Translations under genes and position numbers: made by a program | From: Frankiaceae bacterium | GTDB lineage: Bacteria; Actinomycetota; Actinomycetes; JAFAQI01 | Direction of reading: 5' to 3' | NCBI GenBank assembly: GCA_030840545.1 | Contig: JAVEEH010000157.1 | Span: forward strand, 1-5,396 | DNA: 5,396 bases | Shown here: one piece after another, positions 1 through 4,770 of the stretch | Position numbering within the stretch: position 1 is the first letter of the stretch | Layout: the number at the start of each line of letters is the position of its first letter | Notes under the pieces: generated by a model | Seen by the model: the letters and a program-made list of their open reading frames with translations, nothing else | The model's database searches: none | Told to the model about the DNA's origin: nothing

Positions 1-29
1 GCCGTCTATCGGCAAGGGAAAGGGGAGAG

Positions 30-623
30 ATGTTCGCGATGATCCGCCGCTCCGGCGTCTTGCGCCGCGCTGTTCTGTTGCCGAGCGTATCGATCGCGTT
101 GGCCTTTGCCGCAGTAGTCGCGACAAGTTCACTTGCCTCGATTACAGCTTCCTCGGCGACGACGACGCAGACCCGCTCAGTTAGTTGCCACGCGTTCGGC
201 TTCACGCCCCTCGATACCGCGACGGGGTCCGACTATGCCGCGACAAAGCGCTACCGGACGGGCACCGGTGGATCCGGGTTCTTCGTCTGCGATCCAGGTC
301 TTCCGCACCGGGCCGTCGTGACGAAGGTGCAGTTCAGCGTCTGGGACGGCGCCGGCAGCAGCCAGGTGCAGTACTGCGGTCTGTATCGCTCAGGGCTGTA
401 CGCAAGGAATTCGGAGACCGTGGAGGCTCTGGCCTCCGTCCCCAGCACCGGCCTCGCTGAGGCGCCTGGCTTCGCGCGTTTGACCGACACGTCGATTACC
501 AACGCCGTGGTCAACAACAACAATTACGCCTACTGGTTGCAGTGCAACCTTGGGCAGGCCGGGCAGAGCCTCGGTCTCTACGGTGCGGACGTCTACTACA
601 CCATCACCGCGACGAACGGCTGA
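30..623 (+). CDS. Secreted beta-rich four-cysteine protein, function unknown
   Basis: 197 residues. The N-terminus is a clear export signal: a basic stretch (RRSGVLRR, residues 6-13), a hydrophobic core at about 14-36, then a small-residue region with possible cleavage after SLA, ITA or SSA (about 37-43). The mature part is rich in Thr, Ser, Gly, Tyr and Asn with alternating beta-like segments, and ends in LYGADVYYTITATNG. It has exactly four cysteines (53, 87, 116, 172), so two disulfides are plausible after export. The layout (FFVC, a CGLYR-like segment, a PGFARL segment, WLQCNL near the end) resembles a recurrent family of secreted hypothetical proteins I know from actinobacteria; no enzymatic motif is visible. 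Two in-frame ATGs compete, at 30 and 39. The purine-rich AAGGGAAAGGGGAGAG (14-29) could serve either, and the basic n-region is kept in both. No promoter can be judged because only 29 bases precede the gene. Coding status is sure; function is unknown. Confidence 0.9.
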   Translation: MFAMIRRSGVLRRAVLLPSVSIALAFAAVVATSSLASITASSATTTQTRSVSCHAFGFTPLDTATGSDYAATKRYRTGTGGSGFFVCDPGLPHRAVVTKVQFSVWDGAGSSQVQYCGLYRSGLYARNSETVEALASVPSTGLAEAPGFARLTDTSITNAVVNNNNYAYWLQCNLGQAGQSLGLYGADVYYTITATNG

Positions 624-730
624 CCAAAGTACAGAGAGCCAAGCGGCCAGAACGGCAACTATTGGTCGACACGCCTCCGCTCGTGACAGCATGAGCCACA
701 CTCGGGCTTCGGGCCCCGCGAGGGAAGAGA

Positions 731-1003
731 GTGGCTATGACCGTACTCAAGCAGCATCACGCACCCGGCATGACTGCGGAGATGTACGACCAGGTCGCTG
801 CCGGTGCTATGCCGTCCCAGCGCGTGGCTGATGGGTTTGTCGCGCATTACGCCATCGTGGAGGATGGCGGGATCACGGTCATTGAGATCTGGGACTCGAT
901 CGCGCAGCACGACGCGTGGTTCAACGAGACGGTCAAGCCGCACCTTCCGCCAGACGTGCCCGAGCCCACCTTCACGGACGTACACAACAGCAACACCAGG
1001 TAG
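731..1003 (+). CDS. Small dimeric alpha/beta-barrel (ABM-like) protein
   Basis: 90 residues, no signal peptide or membrane segment, so cytoplasmic. The size and pattern fit the dimeric ferredoxin-like alpha/beta-barrel fold of the antibiotic-biosynthesis-monooxygenase-like superfamily: an N-terminal strand, a helix beginning at MTAEMYD (14-20), strands around 36-54 ending in IWDS (53-56), a second helix with DAWF (61-64), and a last strand ending in DVHN (83-86). The protein at 5046-4771 has the same signature in the same order (LTAEQYD, VWDS, DVHN), so the two are family members. Proteins of this type lack a recognised catalytic residue set, and the substrate is unknown. The GTG at 731 is preferred because GAGGGA (720-725) lies 5 bases before it; the in-frame ATG at 737 would have an 11-base gap. 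The gene is 107 bases after the secreted-protein gene and is probably transcribed on its own or with it; no promoter is recognisable. Confidence 0.85.
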   Translation: MAMTVLKQHHAPGMTAEMYDQVAAGAMPSQRVADGFVAHYAIVEDGGITVIEIWDSIAQHDAWFNETVKPHLPPDVPEPTFTDVHNSNTR

Positions 1004-1113
1004 CAGCTGCTCACTGTCAGGGATTCCCACCGAGCGAGCATGCTGTGCCCCCACCCATGGCGGACATACCGAGCCGGACCGACGGCTCCTCTTCGACTCC
1101 CATGCCATGCTGC

Positions 1114-1132
1114 GCCTAGTGAAGCGCTAGGC
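1114..1132. terminator. Candidate hairpin in the 1004-1232 gap
   Basis: The stem GCCTAGTG / CGCTAGGC has 8 bp with one G-T wobble and a 3-base loop (AAG). It lies about 110 bases after the stop of the barrel gene and about 100 bases before the next start. There is no T run after it. High-GC actinobacteria often use such U-poor hairpins as terminators, so this role is possible but unproven. Nothing else recognisable is in the 229-base gap. Confidence 0.3.
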
Positions 1133-1232
1133 CGCGCTCGGAACGGCGCTCGTGCTGGCAGTGCGCTGAACTGAGGGGATCGGATCGGCGGCCCCAGCAG
1201 GAGTCCGATAGCGACGCGTCGAAGTTGCTTCC

Positions 1233-1850
1233 GTGCAGACCTGGCGGTTGCTCACTCCGACGGTTGCTCTCGTCGTGGGCGCCTCGATGGCGGTGCCTGC
1301 ACTTGCGACCGGCGGTCACGTCGATTCACCGTCACTGCACATCGTGACGAGCGTGGCGGCACAGAACTCCCCTGTGGTGATAGCGAACACCGACGGTTGG
1401 ACGAGCGAGGGGGGTATCTGGACGGCCACCGTTCGATCAGCTTCCCCAGCAGCGGGAGCGACACAGATAGATAGCACTTGGACCAGTCCCGTCTTCCGAG
1501 CCCGGCCGCGCCAGACTTACTTCGCGTTCGACGTGCAGATCGCCCATCAGGGCGCGCCCACCAGGGTCAATGCCTTCCTTCAGCAGGTACGGATCTGTTA
1601 CGTCGGCCAACGCTGCTCAAGATGGGAGGGCGTCGGAGCCGATGATCTCCCGGATCAATACACCGCCGCCGTCCCATTCCAGGTGACAGCCGGGATCGGG
1701 CAAACGTTGGGCACGCTCAATGACAGCTTCCGTGCATACGCCCAGTTCCGTTTCCACCAGACCCAGCGCGGACTCGATGAGCAGACGATGACCATGCGCG
1801 TTGCTGTCGGAGCTGCGGCCGCGCGCCTCGCAGGCCACGAGACCGCCTGA
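1233..1850 (+). CDS. Secreted beta-rich protein with CX5C pair, function unknown
   Basis: 205 residues. The N-terminus looks like a signal peptide: a weakly basic start (R5), a hydrophobic core at about residues 6-24, and a likely cleavage after VPALA (about residue 25). The mature protein has repeated beta-type segments (GIWTATVRS, TYFAFDVQI, FRAYAQFRF) and only two cysteines, C122 and C128 (CYVGQRC), which could form a local disulfide outside the membrane. No catalytic motif is visible and I do not recognise the family. The GTG at 1233 is the only usable start that keeps the signal peptide: an in-frame TAG lies at 1209-1211, and the first ATG (1287) would cut the hydrophobic core. The ribosome site is weak (GAAG at 1221-1224, 8-base gap), so expression may be low or the start leaderless. 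The gene stands alone between a 229-base and a 197-base gap. An export role is likely; anything more is unknown. Confidence 0.82.
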   Translation: MQTWRLLTPTVALVVGASMAVPALATGGHVDSPSLHIVTSVAAQNSPVVIANTDGWTSEGGIWTATVRSASPAAGATQIDSTWTSPVFRARPRQTYFAFDVQIAHQGAPTRVNAFLQQVRICYVGQRCSRWEGVGADDLPDQYTAAVPFQVTAGIGQTLGTLNDSFRAYAQFRFHQTQRGLDEQTMTMRVAVGAAAARLAGHETA

Positions 1851-2036
1851 GCCAGCGCAACCGTTGTGGGCGCCGTCCACTGGCGCGGCGCGGTCGAAGT
1901 CATCGCCGATGCCCCCCGCTGCTCAACGAGGGGTAGCAGTACGCTCCTCGGCTCGGGCGCTGAGCAACGGCACCCTCACGACGCCCGGCCCCGCGTAAGC
2001 CATTGGTCGCAGGTACCGTCACCAGCAACCCAACGC

Positions 2037-2042
2037 AGGAGG
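2037..2042 (+). promoter_or_regulatory. Ribosome binding site deciding the 2048 start
   Basis: AGGAGG lies 5 bases before the GTG at 2048. A longer frame open from the GTG at 2003 has no such site, and its extra 15 residues do not belong to the barrel family, so 2048 is taken as the start. Confidence 0.8.
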
Positions 2043-2047
2043 CAACG

Positions 2048-2335
2048 GTGGCCACGCTGCACATCGAGCACCCAATTTCGGACCTCGAGGTGTGGCTGTC
2101 TGCCTTTCAGCGGTTCGCCGAAGCGCGTCGTGGGGCAGGCGTCAGGGCGCAGCGCATCTACCAGCCCGCCGAAGATGACAAGTACATCCTTGTGCAACTC
2201 GACTTCGATACCGCCGAGGCAGCGTCGAACTTCAAGAGCTTCCTCGAGACCGTCGTCTGGGCATCGACAGAGACCTCGCCCGGCCTCGCGGGAACTCCGC
2301 ACGCTCGCGTGTTGGAGCCGGTCACAGTCGCATAG
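2048..2335 (+). CDS. Small dimeric alpha/beta-barrel protein (second subfamily)
   Basis: 95 residues, cytoplasmic, with no signal or membrane segment. It reads as a single ferredoxin-like beta-alpha-beta-beta-alpha-beta unit: strand ATLHIEHPI (2-10), helix at about 12-30 (DLEVWLSAFQRFAEARR), strand with GVRAQRIYQP (31-40), strand KYILVQLDF (45-53), helix AEAASNFKSFLETVV (56-70), and last strand ARVLEPV (86-92). I recognise the general pattern (an IEHP start, a D-F-D segment, a helix with NF, and a closing RVLEPV) from many actinobacterial hypothetical proteins of the ABM-like fold. No active-site residues are known for it. It differs from the subfamily at 731 and 4771, since it lacks the TAExYD, WDS and DVHN signature. 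It follows the secreted-protein gene by 197 bases and is convergent with the broken gene at 2377-2756. Existence is well supported; its biochemical role is unknown. Confidence 0.87.
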   Translation: MATLHIEHPISDLEVWLSAFQRFAEARRGAGVRAQRIYQPAEDDKYILVQLDFDTAEAASNFKSFLETVVWASTETSPGLAGTPHARVLEPVTVA

Positions 2336-2376
2336 CAGTGGCGCGCGAGATGACATATGCCGCACTTTCCGGCTGC

Positions 2377-2756
2377 TCACCGCAACAGCCGCGTCGCCTC
2401 GTGCCCGTCGCCCCAGGTGCACCTGAACCCTGGGCCTGACCAAGCCCAGGAGTACGCGACACCGCCGCGGCTGTGGAACGACGGCAGCGAACGGAGCCCC
2501 TCGTCGCTGCCTGAGACTTGGACCTGCCACTCGTTCGTCGTTTGCACGAGTTCCAACCCAAGAAGCCGCAACAGTCACGCTCAGCGGCAACCAGTCTCTG
2601 TAGCTCCTCACCCACCTCCGGACCATTGCGGAACCGGAGCGTGACTAGGCCAGTCGTCAAAGAGCGACCTACGCCGGCGTCCTCGGCAATCCGTCGCCAC
2701 TCGGCCAGGCGCTGGCTGCCATCGGCTGGACCGAGTGTGCAGGCCACCCTGGTCAC
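2377..2756 (-). pseudogene. Frameshifted small double-Cys protein (ERxCCxFL family)
   Basis: On the minus strand, GTG at 2756 opens a frame starting MTRVACTLGPADGSQRLAEW and running to AAERDCCGFLG, a pattern I recognise from small actinobacterial proteins of about 90-100 residues with an E-R-x-C-C-x-F-L motif and no assigned function. After FLG the frame turns into Arg/Ser-rich non-family sequence. A neighbouring frame continues the family pattern (LELVQTTNEWQVQVSGSDEG then LRSLPSF). The switch falls at the GGG run (2559-2557, read on minus). Adding one G there would give Phe-Leu-Gly-Leu-Glu and restore the family-like frame, so a one-base deletion explains it. The restored frame runs to TGA at 2379-2377, about 30 residues past the expected family end near 2475, so the original stop may also be lost. 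The gene follows the signal peptidase by 66 bases on the same strand and could be the third gene of that operon. A sequencing error is the main alternative to real decay. Confidence 0.7.
2414..2450. terminator. Palindrome plus hairpin, candidate convergent terminator
   Basis: CAGGTGCACCTG (2414-2425) is a perfect 12-bp palindrome. Three bases on, CCTGGGC (2429-2435) and GCCCAGG (2444-2450) form a perfect 7-bp stem with an 8-base loop. On the minus strand they lie about 25 bases after the expected end of the broken double-Cys gene; on the plus strand they lie about 80-115 bases after the barrel gene stop. This is where a shared terminator for convergent units would be expected. There is no T run. 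Confidence 0.4.
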
Positions 2757-2822
2757 GAGCGTGAACGGAATACCGCGCTCATGTGTGCATTCCCGAGTGT
2801 CGTAGATCGGACCCGGCCCGAG

Positions 2823-3557
2823 TCATGACGAGGGAGTGGTCGCCTGGGCAGGCGGCGGGGGCTCTTGAGGGTCGACCGAGGCGCCTCCGCCGGGTGCGGG
2901 ATGCACGGGAGCGCCGCCCACCACCCGCTGCCGACCATGCGCGTCGACAATTCGGACGACGACGCCCGCGACATCTGAGACAGGCAATGTTCCCCAGACG
3001 CGAGAGTCGGCGCTCGCGTCGCGGTTGTCACCTAGGACGTAGATCGCCCCGGACGGAATTGAGACTGCGGCGAACGGTGACCCCGCAGGTCCACCGAGGA
3101 ACTGCTCGCGCACTGCGGAACCGTTGCGGAGAAGTTGGTGGCAGGTCCCATCTGGGGCAGCCGGGCAGGAGATCGTGTCGCCGGGAAGAGCTTCCACCCG
3201 CTTGATTGACTCGAACGTGGCACCGCCCTGATGCACCCGAAGAAGTACAACGTCTCCCAGCCGGGGCGAGAGCCTTGTATCGAGGATGACGGACTCGTTC
3301 ATCGCAATCGTTGGGGACATTGACTGACTGGCTTGCACGACATTTCGGTAGGGACCTGCGTGTCCAGCGCGGGCCCCGAGAACCGAACCTGCGATGGCGA
3401 TCGCGCCGCCGCCAGCGAGTAGGAGCCTGCGCCGCCGTCCGCGCCGCCGGAGGCGGGCGAATGCCCGTTGAGTTAGCAGTGGCGGTGCGCTGATGGTCGG
3501 CGCGGCCGCATCGGCCAAGACCTGCAGGCGCTCTTCCACGGCGGCGTCGCTAGTCAT
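2823..3557 (-). CDS. lepB: Type I signal peptidase (S26) with Arg-rich cytoplasmic tail
   Basis: 244 residues. It should cleave signal peptides of exported proteins on the outer face of the membrane, using a Ser/Lys dyad. The catalytic boxes are intact: nucleophile box SMSPTI with Ser79, general base in SIKRVEALPGD with Lys119, and the closing box GDNRDASADSRVWG (176-189). C131 and C139 could form an extracytoplasmic disulfide. One membrane anchor spans about residues 45-61, preceded by RRRGRRRR (37-44), which fixes the N-terminus inside and the catalytic domain outside. Residues 1-36 are an unusual tail (VEERLQVLADAAAP, then LLTQRAFARL) that resembles the cytoplasmic part of the membrane proteins usually encoded after SigE-family sigma genes; this is from memory of the families. 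The C-terminus is a Gly/Pro-rich tail (about 215-244). The start overlaps the sigma stop by 8 bases (ATGACTAG), and GGAGGTGA sits 6 bases before it, so translation is coupled to the sigma factor. The length is normal for the family. Confidence 0.93.
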   Translation of the reverse strand: MTSDAAVEERLQVLADAAAPTISAPPLLTQRAFARLRRRGRRRRLLLAGGGAIAIAGSVLGARAGHAGPYRNVVQASQSMSPTIAMNESVILDTRLSPRLGDVVLLRVHQGGATFESIKRVEALPGDTISCPAAPDGTCHQLLRNGSAVREQFLGGPAGSPFAAVSIPSGAIYVLGDNRDASADSRVWGTLPVSDVAGVVVRIVDAHGRQRVVGGAPVHPAPGGGASVDPQEPPPPAQATTPSS

Positions 3558-4065
3558 GGCAGGTCACCTCCGTCACGTTGTCGCGGTACATGTGGCTGCG
3601 CAGGTGTTGCAGCCCGCGGGACAGGTTGCTCTTGACCGTTCCGGTCGAGCACGCAAGCACTTGGGCGGCCTCCGCCTCGCTCAACCCGTCGAGGACCCGC
3701 AGGACGACCGTGGCGCGTTGGCGCGCCGGCAGCAGGGCGAGCAGGTCGTCGAGCTCTGCTCTGGAAGCGATGGCGTCGGCGTGATCGACGACCGCGGCTA
3801 CGTCCCGGTCACGCACATCGACCGGCGGCTCGCGACGATGCCGGCGCCGACCTTCGTCGCGGGCAAGATTCACGATCGCCGCACGAACGTATGGATACGG
3901 CGCGCTCTGCGCCGCCTTCCACCGCTGCGCCGTCCGCGTGAGCGCGATCTGAACGGCGTCCTCCGCGGCACCGTTGTCCAGGAACAGGAGCCGGGCGAAT
4001 CGGATCAGCCGATCGCCGTCGGCGACAACGAACGCCTCGAACTCTCGCTCCTCATCGACCCCCAC
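3550..4065 (-). CDS. ECF RNA polymerase sigma factor, SigE family
   Basis: 171 residues from GTG 4065. It should direct RNA polymerase to a small set of promoters. Region 2 spans about residues 5-72: REFEAFVVADGDRLIRFARL, then AAEDAVQIALTRTAQRW, then YVRAAIVNLARDEGRRR. Region 4 spans about 104-157: ELDDLLALLPARQRATVVLR, then the helix-turn-helix SEAEAAQVLACSTGTVKSNL and SRGLQHLR. This is a minimal two-domain ECF factor of usual SigE-family size with no extra C-terminal domain. The frame stays open upstream to 4236, but those 57 residues are Pro/Arg-rich, match no sigma region and cover a perfect palindrome, so they are taken as non-coding. ATG 4137 is the main alternative start; it has no ribosome site. 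GTG 4065 also has a poorly spaced site, which fits a leaderless start from the promoter at 4101-4076. The next gene is a signal peptidase instead of a plain anti-sigma factor, which hints at envelope-stress or secretion control. Confidence 0.92.
   Translation of the reverse strand: MGVDEEREFEAFVVADGDRLIRFARLLFLDNGAAEDAVQIALTRTAQRWKAAQSAPYPYVRAAIVNLARDEGRRRHRREPPVDVRDRDVAAVVDHADAIASRAELDDLLALLPARQRATVVLRVLDGLSEAEAAQVLACSTGTVKSNLSRGLQHLRSHMYRDNVTEVTCHD
3564..3571 (-). promoter_or_regulatory. Perfect ribosome binding site inside the sigma gene
   Basis: GGAGGTGA, read on the minus strand, lies inside the sigma codons for Glu166-Val167-Thr168, 6 bases before the signal peptidase ATG. It is a full match to the 16S 3' end, so the peptidase should be translated efficiently and in step with the sigma factor. 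Confidence 0.85.
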
Positions 4066-4075
4066 GCTCCCAGTG

Positions 4076-4101
4076 AACGAGACTCGGCCGCCAAAGGTTG
4101 C
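4076..4101 (-). promoter_or_regulatory. Candidate ECF-type promoter for the sigma operon
   Basis: On the minus strand GCAACC (4101-4096) is followed after 16 bases by CGTT (4079-4076). ECF promoters commonly have an AAC-containing -35 and a CGT(T/C)-type -10 at about this spacing. Transcription 7-11 bases after the -10 would begin at about 4069-4065, at or next to the GTG, giving a leaderless mRNA. This fits the missing ribosome site and suggests autoregulation. A short motif like this can occur by chance. Confidence 0.45.
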
Positions 4102-4138
4102 ATCCCACGCCGGATCACCTGCTCGGCGTCGTGACATC

Positions 4139-4159
4139 GAGTGCCGTGGCGCGGCACTC
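4139..4159. repeat. Perfect 8-bp palindrome in the divergent control region
   Basis: GAGTGCCG (4139-4146) and CGGCACTC (4152-4159) are exact inverted copies around TGGCG. The site lies 37 bases upstream of the candidate -35 of the sigma operon and about 65 bases upstream of the microprotein start, so one regulator dimer bound here could act on both. An RNA hairpin is the alternative. No T run follows, so a terminator role is less likely. Confidence 0.5.
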
Positions 4160-4210
4160 TCCCAGCGTCGCCTCAGCCAGCCGTCAGGCTGCAGGCGTTC
4201 AGTAGGCGTG

Positions 4211-4218
4211 GGAGGTGA
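4211..4218 (+). promoter_or_regulatory. Perfect ribosome binding site for the microprotein
   Basis: GGAGGTGA ends 5 bases before the GTG at 4224. It is the same 8-mer that precedes the signal peptidase. It is the main reason to accept a 23-codon gene here, since the short open frame alone would not be convincing. Confidence 0.75.
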
Positions 4219-4223
4219 GACCG

Positions 4224-4295
4224 GTGGCGATTGCATTCATCGCTGTAGCCGCCGTGCTGTACCTGCTCTCGGAGTGGGCACTGTGGCGGACATAG
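4224..4295 (+). CDS. Single-pass membrane microprotein, 23 residues
   Basis: GTG 4224 to TAG 4293-4295. The product begins MAIAFIAVAAVLYLL, which is one membrane-spanning helix, and ends SEWALWRT with two tryptophans and a single basic residue near the end. There is no soluble domain, so it must act by binding membrane partners or lipid. The perfect GGAGGTGA at ideal spacing strongly supports translation. It is encoded divergently from the sigma/signal peptidase operon across a shared 158-base region with a palindrome, and 132 bases before the 88-residue gene on the same strand. In size and topology it resembles KdpF-type peptides, but no kdpA follows, so I do not name it so. It could be a modulator of the membrane-bound signal peptidase or of another envelope complex; this is inference from position only. 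It is too short for usual gene-length cut-offs and is easily missed by gene callers. Confidence 0.62.
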   Translation: MAIAFIAVAAVLYLLSEWALWRT

Positions 4296-4427
4296 AACGG
4301 CGTTCTCAGTCGTCTGAGTCTGCCGGGAGATGGCGTCGAGTCGGCTCACCGAATCTCGTCACGGCCGGGAACTGGACCGCGGAATGCCGAGCAATGGCAC
4401 AACTCGAAGCCCGTGCGAGGATGGGGC

Positions 4428-4694
4428 GTGGGCCTCTTTCGGCGAAAGTCTCGCGACGAGGAGCCGCGTCCACTGATCGACCCAGCCCCTCTGCGGACGC
4501 CTGATGACGCGTTCGAGACGGAATTCTTGATCGGTGCGCTGAGGAACACCTGGCAGGCAATCGCGGTGAAGAACCTCAGGGACCGTCGCATCGCTACCGG
4601 CGAAGCCGATGACACGCGCGCGTGGTCGGGCCAGCCGGTCACGTCGCCGGTCATCGAGTTGGCGAAGAGTAGCGCCCCGCCGCGCACTCGGTAG
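4428..4694 (+). CDS. Small hypothetical cytoplasmic protein
   Basis: 88 residues. It begins MGLFRRKSRDEEPRPLIDPA, with a basic start and then a charged, Pro-rich stretch. A likely helical core follows at about 26-55 (DDAFETEFLIGALRNTWQAI then AVKNLRDRR), and the Ser/Pro-rich end closes with PPRTR. No signal peptide or membrane helix is visible, though the MGLFRRK start is common in small membrane-associated or scaffold proteins. I do not recognise the family. GTG 4428 is chosen because GAGGA (4417-4421) stands 6 bases before it; an in-frame GTG at 4413 has no such site. Third codon positions are roughly 80 percent G or C by my count, in keeping with a real high-GC gene, whereas the reverse-strand frame over the same bases looks like a shadow. 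It may be co-transcribed with the microprotein 132 bases upstream. A chance frame cannot be fully excluded. Confidence 0.55.
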   Translation: MGLFRRKSRDEEPRPLIDPAPLRTPDDAFETEFLIGALRNTWQAIAVKNLRDRRIATGEADDTRAWSGQPVTSPVIELAKSSAPPRTR

Positions 4695-4707
4695 GCGCGC
4701 CCGAGAT

Positions 4708-4751
4708 CGGCACCTATAGTCTGCCGCCTGGCGGCGGGCTCCGGCACCTAT
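4708..4751. terminator. Hairpin flanked by a 10-bp direct repeat, convergent terminator candidate
   Basis: A GC-rich stem (CTGCCGC / GCGGCGG, 4721-4737, one T-G wobble, 3-base loop) sits between the converging stops at 4694 and 4771. It is flanked on both sides by identical CGGCACCTAT copies (4708-4717 and 4742-4751, 34 bases apart). The position fits a shared terminator; the repeat is unexplained. There is no T run. Confidence 0.42.
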
Positions 4752-4770
4752 CCCGCGCGTGGCGACAGCC

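Noticed and set aside
535..549. Palindrome GGTTGCA-G-TGCAACC
   Set aside because: It lies inside the first secreted-protein gene, encodes the Trp-Leu-Gln-Cys-Asn-Leu segment, and has a 1-base centre that cannot form a hairpin; probably coincidence.
704..716. GGGC-TTCGG-GCCC hairpin before the gene at 731
   Set aside because: Only 4 bp of stem and immediately upstream of the ribosome site; too weak to call a terminator or regulator.
1245..1269. Direct repeat CGGTTGCTC twice, 16 bases apart
   Set aside because: It lies in the signal-peptide coding part of the second secreted protein, in different frames, and is short enough to be chance.
2550..2570. Programmed -1 frameshift in the double-Cys gene
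   Set aside because: No X-XXY-YYZ slippery heptamer is present in the right register, and the simplest repair is one missing G in a homopolymer.
1976..2626. Minus-strand frame of 216 codons
   Set aside because: It runs antisense to the barrel gene at 2048-2335 and over the broken double-Cys gene in a wrong frame; its composition is Arg/Ser-rich and no start signal is present.
3493..4134. Long plus-strand frame of 213 codons opposite the sigma factor
   Set aside because: It is the antisense shadow of the sigma gene. The minus strand has clear sigma regions 2 and 4, while this frame has no family features or ribosome site.
4066..4236. 57-residue N-terminal extension of the sigma factor
   Set aside because: It does not resemble any sigma region, covers a perfect palindrome and the candidate promoter, and gives a protein longer than usual for the family.
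4224..4295. Calling the microprotein KdpF
   Set aside because: Size and topology fit, but no potassium-ATPase gene follows and the sequence match is not specific.
4346..4747. Minus-strand frame of 133 codons over the 4428-4694 gene
   Set aside because: Its composition is Arg/Ser/Pro-rich, it has no ribosome site and it would cross the convergent hairpin; the plus-strand frame has better start and codon evidence.
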